A stretch of DNA of 36,567 nt. It comes from Polyangium sp. 15x6. GTDB lineage: Bacteria; Myxococcota_A; Polyangia; Polyangiales; Polyangiaceae. A model generated the notes under the pieces. The model was given only the letters and a program-made list of their open reading frames with translations, made no database searches and had not been told where the DNA came from. A program made the translations under genes and the position numbers. The DNA lies in NCBI RefSeq assembly GCF_029960785.1, contig NZ_JASBQE010000111.1, positions 1 through 36,567 of the forward strand, written 5' to 3'. Shown here piece by piece: positions 1-7,955 of this stretch; the stretch's first letter is position 1; each line of letters starts with the position of its first letter.

Positions 1-177
1 TCGGACAAGCCGAGCTACGCCCCAAACATCATTCGACGATGGGGCTACGCTCGGACAAGCCGAGCTACGCCCCAAACATCATTCGACGATGGGGCTACGC
101 TCGGACAAGCCGAGCTACGCCCCAAACATCATTCGACGATGGGGCTACGCTCGGACAAGCCGAGCTACGCCCCAAAC
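1..177. repeat. 50-bp direct tandem repeat, 3.5 copies
   Basis: Three identical 50-bp units occupy 1-50, 51-100 and 101-150. A fourth matches for its first 27 bases (151-177) and then diverges. The array runs off the left edge, so its true length is unknown. There are no spacers, so it is not a CRISPR. Across each unit junction, GGGGC and CTCGG (41-45, 50-54) can pair with CCGAG and GCCCC (60-64, 69-73) around a 5-nt loop and a symmetric 4-nt internal mismatch. It ends 54 bp before the glutathione reductase start, so it forms part of that gene's upstream region. The period is not a multiple of three, which argues against coding. Confidence 0.95.
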
Positions 178-231
178 CCCATCGCACACCGGCCCTTTCT
201 CCCGCATACTTCCCGCCGAGGAGGCCCCGCG

Positions 232-1608
232 ATGACCACGTTCGACTTCGATCTCTTCACCCTCGGCGCAGGCTCGGGCGGCGTGGCGGGCAGCCGCCGG
301 TCGGCTTCGTACGGCGCGCGTGTCGCGATCTGCGAGGCGCGCCGCGTGGGCGGCACCTGCGTCCTGCGCGGCTGCGTGCCGAAGAAGCTGCTCGTGCACG
401 GCGCGCACGTGGCCGAGGAGCTCGAAGACGCGGCTGGCTTCGGCTGGACGTTCGGCGAAGCCAAGCTCGACTGGGCGAAGCTCATCGAGGCGAAAGATCG
501 CGAGCTCGATCGGCTGCACGGCATCTACGTGCGCATGCTGCGGGACGCGGGCGTCACGACGATCGAGGGGTTCGCGCGGATCGTGGATCCGCACACGGTC
601 GACGTCGGCGGCAAGCGATACACGGCGCGGCACCTGCTCATCGCGACGGGCAGCCGGCCCGTGCGGCCCGACATTCCGGGCAAGGAGCTCGGCATTTCCT
701 CGGACGAGGCGCTCGATCTGCCGTACGTGCCGCGGCGCGCGCTCGTCGTGGGCGGCGGCTACATCGGCGTCGAGTTCGCGGGGATCTGGCGCGCCGCGGG
801 CGCGGAGGTGACGCTCGCGCTGCGCGGCGACAACGTGCTGCGCGGGTTCGATCAGGACGTGCGCGAGTCCGTGGCCGAGGGCATGCAGAAGCGCGGCATC
901 AAGATCCTGCGCGAGACGCTTCTCCGCAGCGTGGCGAAGGAAGCCGACGGTTTGTCCGTGCGCCTGGCGGGCGGCGAGATCCTGGAGACGGACGTCGTGC
1001 TGTTCGCCACGGGTCGCGCGCCGAACACGGCGGGGCTCGGGCTCGAGGAGGTGGGCGTGGCCCTCGACGAGGTGCGCGCGGTCAAGGTCGACTCGTATTC
1101 ACGGACGAGCGTGTCGAGCATCTTCGCGGTCGGGGACGTGACCGATCGGATCAACCTGACGCCGGTGGCCATCGCGGAGGCGCGGGCCGTGGCGGAGACG
1201 CTCTTCCGCGACCGCCCGACCGAGATGGACCACGAGAACGTGCCGAGCGCGGTGTTCTCGCAGCCGCCGGTGGGCGCGGTGGGCCTGCCGGAGCACGAGG
1301 CGCGGCGGCGGTACGGCAAGGTCGACGTCTACCGCGCGCGCTTCCGCCCGATGAAGCACACGCTCTCGGGGCGGGACGAGCGAACGATGATGAAGCTCGT
1401 CGTGGATCGGGCGACGCAGAAGGTGGTCGGCGCGCACATGGTCGGCGCGGACGCGCCGGAGATCATCCAGGGCGTGGCCATTGCGATCAAATGCGGCGCG
1501 ACGAAGGCGCAATTCGACGCGACGGTCGGCATTCACCCGACGGCCGCGGAGGAGTTCGTCACGATGCGCGACCCGATCCCGGATCCGGGGCCGATGTCGG
1601 GCGATTGA
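232..1608 (+). CDS. gor: Glutathione reductase, NADPH-dependent (plant/cyanobacterial type)
   Basis: A 458-residue cytoplasmic flavoenzyme that reduces glutathione disulfide with NADPH. The FAD-binding GAGSGG is at residues 12-17. The redox-active pair lies in CVLRGCVPKK (C43, C48); this form is closer to the CVIRGCVPKK of plant and cyanobacterial enzymes than to the CVNVGC of E. coli. The NADPH-binding GGGYIGVEFAG is followed by two arginines (LRGDNVLR) placed like those that select NADPH over NADH. The FAD motif FAVGDV and the C-terminal HPTAAEEF (catalytic H435, E440) are present, and the length matches the family. The ATG at 232 is chosen because a GAGGAGG Shine-Dalgarno lies just upstream; an in-frame ATG at 139 falls inside the tandem repeat. 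It is convergent with the kinase at 1616 after 7 bp. A related disulfide reductase is possible but less likely given these motifs. Confidence 0.93.
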   Translation: MTTFDFDLFTLGAGSGGVAGSRRSASYGARVAICEARRVGGTCVLRGCVPKKLLVHGAHVAEELEDAAGFGWTFGEAKLDWAKLIEAKDRELDRLHGIYVRMLRDAGVTTIEGFARIVDPHTVDVGGKRYTARHLLIATGSRPVRPDIPGKELGISSDEALDLPYVPRRALVVGGGYIGVEFAGIWRAAGAEVTLALRGDNVLRGFDQDVRESVAEGMQKRGIKILRETLLRSVAKEADGLSVRLAGGEILETDVVLFATGRAPNTAGLGLEEVGVALDEVRAVKVDSYSRTSVSSIFAVGDVTDRINLTPVAIAEARAVAETLFRDRPTEMDHENVPSAVFSQPPVGAVGLPEHEARRRYGKVDVYRARFRPMKHTLSGRDERTMMKLVVDRATQKVVGAHMVGADAPEIIQGVAIAIKCGATKAQFDATVGIHPTAAEEFVTMRDPIPDPGPMSGD

Positions 1609-1615
1609 GAGGTTT

Positions 1616-2896
1616 TCAGCGCGACGCGAAGAACGCCGCGGCGAGTACGGCCACGATCGCCACGACGGCGAGCGCGTAATTGATCGGGCTCGGCTTTCTC
1701 TCTCGCGCGCGCCGCGCGGAGAGGGCGGGTTCGTCACCGCGCGCCTTTTTCTTTTTCTTGCGCGCCTCCGCGCTCGGCGGAGCCTTTTCCGGCTCCTTCT
1801 CCGCGACCGCCTTCTCGCTCGGTTTTTCCGGGGGGCGCACCGAGACCGAGGGCGGCGGCGGCGTCATCTTTTTCGAACGAACGGCCGCTTCCTCGACGAC
1901 CTCGCTCGAAATCGACAGCGCGTCGAGCGCCTCGATCGCCGCGGCCGCGTTCGGGAATCGCTCGTAGGGGTCCTTTTCGAGCAGCTTGCCCACGAGCGGC
2001 TCGAGCTCGGCGGGGATCTTCACGTCCGGCGCGCGCACCGAAAAACGCGGCGGCGGGGTCGTGCGGTGATGGTTGAACATCTCGACCGGATCGGTCGAGT
2101 CGAACGGGTGTTTGCCCGTCAGCATCTCGTACATCATCACGCCGAGCGCGTAGAGGTCGGCACGCTCGTCGACCGCGTCCATGCCGTGCGCCGCCTCGGG
2201 CGCGAGGTAGTTGATCGTCCCGAAGATCACGCCGACGCCCGTGAGGCGCGAGGGCGGCCGGCCCTCCTTGGGCACCGTGAGCGGGAGCTTGCCGACCGAG
2301 ACCTTCGCGAAGCCGAAGTCGATGAGCTTCGCCACGAAGCCCGCTTCGAGCATCACGTTCCGCGGCTTCAAATCCCGATGCACGATGCCGAGCTCGTGCG
2401 CGGCTTGCAGCCCGAGCAGGATCTGCCGCGCGACGTGCACGACGAGGCGCGGCTTCATCGGGCCTTCGCGGATCACCTCGGCGAGGTTTTTCCCTTCGAC
2501 GTACTCGAGGATCAGGAAGTACGAGCCGTCGTCGAGCTTCCCGAAGTCGGTCGCGTGGGCGATGTTCGGGTTGTCGATGTGCGCGCCGACGAGGGCCTCG
2601 CGCTCGAAGCGCGCCACGATCTCGGGGTTGTCGTCGCTCTCGGGGTGCAGGATCTTCACGGCGACGCGCTTGTGCATGAGCACGTGCTCGCCGAGGTAGA
2701 CCGCGCCCATGCCGCCCATCGCGACGAGGTCGAGGATGCGGTAGCGCTCCGAGATCGTCTGGCCGATGAGATCCCGCGCGCGTTCGAGCGCTTTTTGATG
2801 GGCCTCGGCGTTCGCCTGGTCGACGTCGACCGGCTGTTCGGCCGCGGGCTCGTTGTCGATCTCGATGGACTGCGCGCTCTCTTCGGTAGGCGACAT
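1616..2896 (-). CDS. Ser/Thr protein kinase with C-terminal membrane anchor
   Basis: A 426-residue eukaryotic-like (Hanks-type) kinase. An acidic N-terminal tail of about 50 residues precedes the catalytic domain (about 52-315). The glycine loop reads AMGGMGAV, so its first Gly is replaced by Ala. The ATP lysine is in VAVKIL, the catalytic loop is HRDLKPRNV, the metal site is DFGFAK and the APE region reads LAPEA. A linker rich in Pro, Lys and Glu leads to a final hydrophobic segment (roughly the last 20 residues, LAVVAIVAVLAAAFF) ending in a short basic tail, so the catalytic domain should face the cytoplasm. It lies 6 bp downstream of another kinase gene and is probably cotranscribed with it. 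No extracellular sensor domain is present, so the input signal is unknown. Confidence 0.9.
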   Translation of the reverse strand: MSPTEESAQSIEIDNEPAAEQPVDVDQANAEAHQKALERARDLIGQTISERYRILDLVAMGGMGAVYLGEHVLMHKRVAVKILHPESDDNPEIVARFEREALVGAHIDNPNIAHATDFGKLDDGSYFLILEYVEGKNLAEVIREGPMKPRLVVHVARQILLGLQAAHELGIVHRDLKPRNVMLEAGFVAKLIDFGFAKVSVGKLPLTVPKEGRPPSRLTGVGVIFGTINYLAPEAAHGMDAVDERADLYALGVMMYEMLTGKHPFDSTDPVEMFNHHRTTPPPRFSVRAPDVKIPAELEPLVGKLLEKDPYERFPNAAAAIEALDALSISSEVVEEAAVRSKKMTPPPPSVSVRPPEKPSEKAVAEKEPEKAPPSAEARKKKKKARGDEPALSARRARERKPSPINYALAVVAIVAVLAAAFFASR

Positions 2897-2902
2897 GCAG
2901 GG

Positions 2903-3796
2903 CTAGCCGGGTAGGCGGAAGGTTTGTCGCACCCGATCGGCGCTCGGGCCTTTGCCGTTCATCATCACGCGGATGAGGTCGTTCCACAACGTGGGGATGT
3001 ACGGATGACGCTGGTTCGGATCGGCCGCGAGCGCGCGGGCCGCCCACGCGTCGATCTCGGGGGCGAGGTCAGGCCGGATCGAGGCGAGCTCGGGGCGCGG
3101 CGCGGTCGTCACGGCGAGGGAGAGATCCGCGAGGGAGTCGCCCTGGAACGGCGCTCGGCCGGCGAGCGCGCGGAAGACGACGGCGCCGAAGGAGTAGACG
3201 TCGGCGCGATGATCGAGCGGCTCGCCGCGCCACGCCTCGGGCGCGACGTACCTCGGCGAGCCATCCCGCTTGTTCTCGGCCGTGAGCGCCTCGAAGCCGA
3301 GGACCTCCGCGAGGCCGAAGTCGAGGAGCCGCACGCCGCCGCCGCGCTCGGGCGAGAGGAGGAAGAGGTTTGCGGGTTTGACGTCGCGATGGACGATGCC
3401 GAGCGCATGCGCGGTGTGGAGAGCGCGCGCGATCGGATCGAGGAGCGTGAGCAGATTGTACGAGCTCAAACGATCGCCGAAGCACTCCAGATCCTGGAGG
3501 TGCGCCTCGAAGCTCTCGCCTTCGAGCAGCTCCATGACCACGTACAAGGCGCCTTCGGGGTCGGTCTCGAGCGCGTGGACGCGCGTGACGCTCGTGCCCC
3601 AGAGCGACGCGAGGGACTGGGCTTCGCGGAGGAGCCGCGCGGGCAGCTGCGGGTCGCCTTGGCCCTGCGTGCGCAGGCGCTTCAGGGCGACCTCGGCGCC
3701 GGTTTGCAGGTCCTCGGCCCTGTACACGACGCCATGACTCCCGCGGCCGAGCTCCTCCCCGAGCTTGTAGCGGCCGTCGAGCGTCTCGCCTTCCAT
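2903..3796 (-). CDS. Soluble Ser/Thr protein kinase
   Basis: A 297-residue Hanks-type kinase consisting almost only of the catalytic domain. The glycine loop is GRGSHGVV (about 17-24), the ATP lysine is in VALKRL, the catalytic loop is HRDVKPANL, the metal site is DFGLAE and the APE motif is VAPEA. A C-terminal tail of about 30 residues is polar, and no membrane segment or sensor domain is seen. The ATG at 3796 opens directly into the kinase fold; the longer open frame upstream runs back through the divergent xerC gene and is not coding. It is the first gene of a two-kinase operon with the gene at 1616-2896. A TAGATT box lies 16 nt before the start. Its divergent partner is xerC, 150 bp away, across a region holding a perfect 12-bp palindrome. 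Confidence 0.88.
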   Translation of the reverse strand: MEGETLDGRYKLGEELGRGSHGVVYRAEDLQTGAEVALKRLRTQGQGDPQLPARLLREAQSLASLWGTSVTRVHALETDPEGALYVVMELLEGESFEAHLQDLECFGDRLSSYNLLTLLDPIARALHTAHALGIVHRDVKPANLFLLSPERGGGVRLLDFGLAEVLGFEALTAENKRDGSPRYVAPEAWRGEPLDHRADVYSFGAVVFRALAGRAPFQGDSLADLSLAVTTAPRPELASIRPDLAPEIDAWAARALAADPNQRHPYIPTLWNDLIRVMMNGKGPSADRVRQTFRLPG

Positions 3797-3849
3797 AGGT
3801 TCCCCGAGGAGCAATCTACCCGTTCCCTCCCACGGAAGGCATCTTTTCG

Positions 3850-3861
3850 CGGAACGTTCCG
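3850..3861. promoter_or_regulatory. Perfect 12-bp palindrome in divergent kinase/xerC region
   Basis: CGGAACGTTCCG is a perfect inverted repeat in the 150 bp between the kinase start (3796) and the xerC start (3947). It is roughly 50 bp from one gene and 90 bp from the other. Position and symmetry fit an operator for a dimeric regulator, but no regulator is identified. The call as an operator is inference. Confidence 0.4.
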
Positions 3862-3946
3862 GTTCGGGCCGGTCGATCGATACGAGAGGCGCAGGCCGCC
3901 GTCGTCTCTTTGCCCGGGGGCGGGGGGCGATGCTACGGGAAGGGCC

Positions 3947-4927
3947 GTGAAGAGCGCGGTCCCGGAGAACGCCGCGAAGGGCGCGGGCCTCGAGGAGGCT
4001 GTGGCGCGGTTCGTGCGCCACCTCGGCGAGGAGCGTCGAGCGTCGCCGCATACCGTGGCTGCGTACCGTCGAGACCTTGCCCAGCTCGTCGCCCACGTGC
4101 AGGAGCGGCGCGGGCGCGTGCGCGGTCCCGGAGATCTCGACGTATTCGTGCTGCGAGGTTTCCTCGGGCAGCTCGCCCGGACGCACGCGCCGCCCTCGAT
4201 CGGGAGGAAGATCGCCGCGGTACGGGCTTTCCTGCGCTGGCTCGAACGGCGCGGGGAGATCGAGAAGAACCCCGCGGCCGAGCTCGAGCTGCCCAAGGTG
4301 CGGCGGCCGCTGCCGACGTTCGTGAACGCGGACGCCGCCGCGGAGGTCGTCGAGGCGCCGGACGAGGCGACGGCGGAAGGGCAGCGGGATCGGGCGATCC
4401 TGGAGGTGCTCTACGGCTCGGGGCTCCGCGTGTCGGAGCTCGTGGGGCTCGACGTCGGCGACGTGGAGATCGAGACGGACGGAGGAAGGGCGCGCGTGCT
4501 CGGCAAGGGGCAGAAGGAGCGGATCGTGCCGTTCGGCTCGCACGCGCGCGCCGCGCTCGTGCGATGGCTCGGGCGGCGCGAGGAGCTCAGGCACCCGAAG
4601 ACGGGCGCGCTCGACGAGCGGGCGCTCTTCGTGTCGAGGCTCGGCCGGCGCATCAGCGTGCGCCAAGTGCAGCACCTCGTGCATCGGTACGGTGCGCTCG
4701 GCGCGGGCCGCGCAGACCTGCACCCGCACGCGCTAAGGCACACGTTCGCCACGCACCTGCTCGACGGCGGCGCGGATCTGCGGGCGATCCAGAAGATGCT
4801 CGGGCACACGAGCCTGTCGACGACGCAGAGGTACGCGCATGTCTCGATCGATCACCTGACCCGGGTGTACGACGCGGCGCACCCGCTCGCGAAGAGAGGC
4901 GCGTCGCGCGCTCGAAACAAGGGATGA
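3947..4927 (+). CDS. xerC: Tyrosine recombinase, XerC type
   Basis: A 326-residue site-specific recombinase of the kind that resolves chromosome dimers at dif with a XerD partner. An N-terminal SAM-like core-binding domain (about 12-105) precedes the catalytic domain. All catalytic residues are visible: R161 in GSGLRVSEL, K187 in GKGQKER, H261 and R264 in HALRH, H287 in LGHTSLS, and the nucleophile Y296 in TTQRYAHVS. The GTG at 3947 is chosen because GGGAAGGG precedes it and because it begins just before the conserved N-terminal domain; the upstream open frame is antisense to a kinase. Its stop overlaps the next gene's start (ATGA), so the two are probably translationally coupled. XerC rather than XerD rests on overall pattern only, and a phage-type integrase is unlikely since no mobile genes adjoin. 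Confidence 0.88.
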   Translation: MKSAVPENAAKGAGLEEAVARFVRHLGEERRASPHTVAAYRRDLAQLVAHVQERRGRVRGPGDLDVFVLRGFLGQLARTHAPPSIGRKIAAVRAFLRWLERRGEIEKNPAAELELPKVRRPLPTFVNADAAAEVVEAPDEATAEGQRDRAILEVLYGSGLRVSELVGLDVGDVEIETDGGRARVLGKGQKERIVPFGSHARAALVRWLGRREELRHPKTGALDERALFVSRLGRRISVRQVQHLVHRYGALGAGRADLHPHALRHTFATHLLDGGADLRAIQKMLGHTSLSTTQRYAHVSIDHLTRVYDAAHPLAKRGASRARNKG

Positions 4928-7206
4928 AGACGGCGCTGTACGTTCGAGCCTGGGCGAGCCGGATCGCCCGCGGGGCGATGGGCGCGTCGGTCGCGGGCCT
5001 CGCCGCCGCCGCGCTCGACGCCGCCTACGCGCGCGGCGGCGAGGAGGAGCGCATCGACGCCGGCAAGGCGGTCGCGATCTTCGTGGCCGACGCAGGCCTC
5101 GTCGCGCCGGTCGCGCTCATCGTGGGGCTCGTCGTGGCGACGTCGCTCGTGTTCCTCTTCCCCGAGGCGGCGCCGACACCCGCGTCGGCCGTCGCGTCGC
5201 TGCGCGCGCGCGCCAAGGGCCGGCCCGCGGACGTGGCCGCGTTCGTGCCGCTCGCGATCGTGGCCGCGTTCCTGTGGATGACGCTCTCCGCGCAGCTCGC
5301 GCGGGCGCTGCTCGCGCTCGACGTCGCCGCGCCGCTCGCGGGGTTCTCCATCGCGACGGGCACGCTGCTCGTGGGCCTCCTCGCGACGCTGTTCTCGCTC
5401 GCGCTCACGCCGGCGCTCCGGCAAGCCCTGGCCACGGCGAGCGAGGGCCGACCCGCGTTCGTGGATCCCGCGAAGACGGCCTTCGCCGCGATCGTGGTCG
5501 TGGGCCTGCTCCTCGGCCTCGGCGTCGCGACGGGCGGGCCGAGCGGCGAGGGCGGGCTGTTCGGGATTTATGGCGTGCTCAAGCGCCCCGAGCTCGATCT
5601 GCGCGCGGTCGGGATGCTCTCGCTCGTCGCGCTCGCCGCGGTCCTCTCGTCCGCGCTCGCCTCGCCGCGCAGGTCGTTCGTCGCGGCGCTCGTCGCGCTC
5701 GCGCCGGTCCTGCTCGCGCCGCGGACGGCCGTCTCGCTCGGGGGCGAGGGCGCGCCGGTGGCGCAGGCGATCGAGCGGGATGCGCCGCTCGGCAAGCTCT
5801 CGCTCGCGGCGATGCGCAAGCTCGCCGATCGGGATCACGACGGCGCGAGCGCGCTCTTCGGCGGCGGCGATTGCCGCGAGGGCGACGCGTCGGTCGGGCC
5901 GCTCGGCGTGGAGATCCCCGACAACGGCATCGACGAGGATTGCTCGGGCTCGGACCTCCGCGCCGAGGTCCTCGCCGCGCTCGCGCCCTCGCCCGCAGCA
6001 CAGGCGCCCGCGCCGAAGAGCGCCGACGTCCCCGCCGATCTGAACGTCGTGCTCATCACGGTGGACACGCTGCGCGCGGACCTCGGCTACGCCGGTTATC
6101 CGCAGCCCGTCTCGCCGAACCTCGACAAGCTCGCCGCCGAGAGCGCGGTGTTCCTCCGGGCCTACTCGCTCGCCTCGTACACGGGCAAGAGCGTCGGCCC
6201 GATGCTGATCGGCAAGTACGGCAGCGAGACGCAGCGCAACTGGGGGCACTTCAACAAGTTCGAGGACACCGAGACCTTCCTCGCCGAGCGCCTCTCGCGC
6301 GCGGGCGTCCGCACGATGGGCGTCCACGCGCACCGCTACTTCGGCAAGTTCGGCGGCCTCGACTCCGGCTTCGACGTGGTCGATCTCTCGGCCGCGCCGC
6401 CCGAGAACGCGCCCTGGGACGTGGCGGACATGAAGTCGAGCCACACGCTCACGGACGCGGCGCTCGCGCAGCTCGCGAAGCCGGAGAACACGCAGGGACG
6501 CTTCTTCCTCTGGGTGCACTACCTCGACCCGCATGCCGACTACCTGCGCCACGACGACGTGCCGAGCTTCGGCGCGGGCCAGCGCGCGCTCTACGACGGC
6601 GAGGTCGCGTTCACGGACAAACACATCGGCCGGCTCATCGATGGCATCCGCGCGGCGCCCTGGGGCAAACGCACGGCGATCGTCGTGACGAGCGATCACG
6701 GCGAGGCCTTCGGCGAGCACAAGATGTTCCGCCACGGCTTCGAGCTCTGGGAGCCGCTCGTGCGCGTGCCGCTCCTCGTGCACGTCCCGGGCGCCAAGCC
6801 CGCGCGCATCGAGTCGCGCCGGAGCCTCATCGACCTCACGCCCACGATCCTCGACCTCTTCCACATCGAGCCGCCAAACCCCGCGGCCGAGGGCCCGGAC
6901 TTCCTCTCGGGCACCTCGCTCCTCGCCGACGTGCTCTTGCCCGAGGGGCAGAAGCCGGCCGATCGTGACGTCGTCATCGACATGCCGGCCGGCCCCTACA
7001 ACGACGCGCGCCGCGCGCTCATCCACGGCGACCTCAAGCTGATCGTCTCGAACAACGCCGGCTACGAGCTCTACGACCTCGGCCAGGATCCCGAGGAACG
7101 GAAGGACCTCTGGCGTTCGCCCGACACGCGTCGGGGCATGGAGGAGCGATACGCGGCCGTACGCGCGCGCCTCCGGGAGATCCGCGTGACCGGCCCGCGG
7201 AAGTAA
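4924..7206 (+). CDS. Membrane sulfatase/phosphatase-fold protein with MopE-like metal-binding motif
   Basis: A 760-residue protein of the alkaline phosphatase/sulfatase superfamily. The first 290 residues hold about five or six hydrophobic segments. Next comes a motif of the MopE/EF-hand-like metal-binding type (about 302-345: DRDHDG, a GGGDC step, then DNGIDEDCSG). The sulfatase fold starts near 373 with VLITVDTLRADLGYAG. The usual nucleophile signature C/S-x-P-x-R is absent; the equivalent stretch reads SYTGKSVGP (T420, K422, S423). The C-terminal metal ligands are intact in SDHGEAFGEH (about 590-599). The layout resembles membrane transferases such as LtaS or phosphoethanolamine transferases, where Thr is the nucleophile, so transfer or hydrolysis of phospho- or sulfo-groups in the periplasm is possible. 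Substrate unknown. It overlaps xerC by four bases. Confidence 0.82.
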   Translation: MKTALYVRAWASRIARGAMGASVAGLAAAALDAAYARGGEEERIDAGKAVAIFVADAGLVAPVALIVGLVVATSLVFLFPEAAPTPASAVASLRARAKGRPADVAAFVPLAIVAAFLWMTLSAQLARALLALDVAAPLAGFSIATGTLLVGLLATLFSLALTPALRQALATASEGRPAFVDPAKTAFAAIVVVGLLLGLGVATGGPSGEGGLFGIYGVLKRPELDLRAVGMLSLVALAAVLSSALASPRRSFVAALVALAPVLLAPRTAVSLGGEGAPVAQAIERDAPLGKLSLAAMRKLADRDHDGASALFGGGDCREGDASVGPLGVEIPDNGIDEDCSGSDLRAEVLAALAPSPAAQAPAPKSADVPADLNVVLITVDTLRADLGYAGYPQPVSPNLDKLAAESAVFLRAYSLASYTGKSVGPMLIGKYGSETQRNWGHFNKFEDTETFLAERLSRAGVRTMGVHAHRYFGKFGGLDSGFDVVDLSAAPPENAPWDVADMKSSHTLTDAALAQLAKPENTQGRFFLWVHYLDPHADYLRHDDVPSFGAGQRALYDGEVAFTDKHIGRLIDGIRAAPWGKRTAIVVTSDHGEAFGEHKMFRHGFELWEPLVRVPLLVHVPGAKPARIESRRSLIDLTPTILDLFHIEPPNPAAEGPDFLSGTSLLADVLLPEGQKPADRDVVIDMPAGPYNDARRALIHGDLKLIVSNNAGYELYDLGQDPEERKDLWRSPDTRRGMEERYAAVRARLREIRVTGPRK

Positions 7207-7244
7207 AACCCTCCTGCCCCTTCCAGACCCGGCCGGCGATCGCC

Positions 7245-7250
7245 TAGGAT
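7245..7250 (+). promoter_or_regulatory. -10-like box TAGGAT ahead of gph (leaderless candidate)
   Basis: TAGGAT fits the TAnnnT pattern and ends 7 nt before the GTG at 7258. A transcript starting the usual distance downstream would begin at or next to that codon. The alternative ATG at 7249 overlaps the box itself. No clear TTGACA-like -35 is seen. Confidence 0.45.
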
Positions 7251-7257
7251 GAGCCCC

Positions 7258-7950
7258 GTGCTTCCCCCCACAGCGGTCGTGTTCGATCTCGACGGGACGC
7301 TGCTCGACAGCCGCGGCGATATCGTGGCCGCGCTCAACCACGCGCTCCTCACGACGGGGCGCAGCCCGCAGCCGGCGCAGGTGATCGTGCGCCTCGTCGG
7401 CGACGGCTCGCGCGCGCTCTGCGCGAGGGCGGCGAAGATCCCGGAGGACGCGCCGGAGGTCGACGAGCTCGTCCGCCTCTTCCTCGACTACTACAAGCAG
7501 CACCCGCTCGATTTCACGCGCTGGGCGAAGGGCGCGCTGGAGGCGATCGAGGCGCTCGCGTCGATGGAGAACATGGCCCTCGGCATCTGCACGAACAAGC
7601 ATCGCTCGGCGACCGACGTGGTGCTGCGGGCGCTCGGGATCGAGGATCGGTTCGGGGCGATCGTGGCGGGCGGCGACACGAAGGAGCGCAAGCCCGACGC
7701 GGCGCCGCTCTTGCTCGCGGCCAAGCAGCTCGGCGCGATGCCGGCGGCGGTGGTGATGGTCGGCGACGGCCCGCAGGACATCCTTTGTGCACGAAACGCC
7801 GGGACTTGGGCCGTGGGCGTCGAGTCCGGCTTCTCCACGGTCGAGACGCTCGTGCAGGCGGGGCCGGACGTGACCGTGCGCGATCTGTCGATGCTGCCCG
7901 GCATCGTGCAGCGCTGGCGCGAGCCGACGACGAAGATCAAGCTGCGTTAG
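7258..7950 (+). CDS. gph: HAD-family phosphoglycolate phosphatase
   Basis: A cytoplasmic HAD hydrolase of about 230 residues that most resembles phosphoglycolate phosphatase, which removes phosphate from 2-phosphoglycolate arising from DNA repair or oxygenase side reactions. Motif I is FDLDGTLLDS with the nucleophile Asp, motif II is ICTNK, motif III is the Lys in KERKPDAAPL, and motif IV is MVGDGPQD. A helical cap follows motif I. The GTG at 7258 is preferred because a TAnnnT box ends 7 nt upstream and the in-frame ATG at 7249 lies within that box; neither start has a Shine-Dalgarno. The next gene begins 5 nt after the stop. HAD substrates are hard to read from sequence, so a related sugar-phosphate phosphatase is possible. 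Confidence 0.85.
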   Translation: MLPPTAVVFDLDGTLLDSRGDIVAALNHALLTTGRSPQPAQVIVRLVGDGSRALCARAAKIPEDAPEVDELVRLFLDYYKQHPLDFTRWAKGALEAIEALASMENMALGICTNKHRSATDVVLRALGIEDRFGAIVAGGDTKERKPDAAPLLLAAKQLGAMPAAVVMVGDGPQDILCARNAGTWAVGVESGFSTVETLVQAGPDVTVRDLSMLPGIVQRWREPTTKIKLR

Positions 7951-7955
7951 GCGCG

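Noticed and set aside
1-177. CRISPR array or coding repeat at the left edge
   Set aside because: Units are directly adjacent with no spacers, and the 50-bp period shifts reading frame each copy, so neither CRISPR nor a coding repeat fits.
139-231. Upstream in-frame ATG for glutathione reductase
   Set aside because: It starts inside the tandem repeat and would add 31 unrelated residues; the ATG at 232 has a strong Shine-Dalgarno and the normal family N-terminus.
3947-4927. XerC-like gene as a mark of a mobile element
   Set aside because: No transposase, phage gene, terminal repeats or attachment duplication is seen nearby; a housekeeping XerC is simpler.
4852-7602. 916-codon open frame on the minus strand
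   Set aside because: It is antisense to the sulfatase-fold and gph genes. Its composition is the Arg/Glu/Ala-rich pattern expected from high third-position GC, with no domain.
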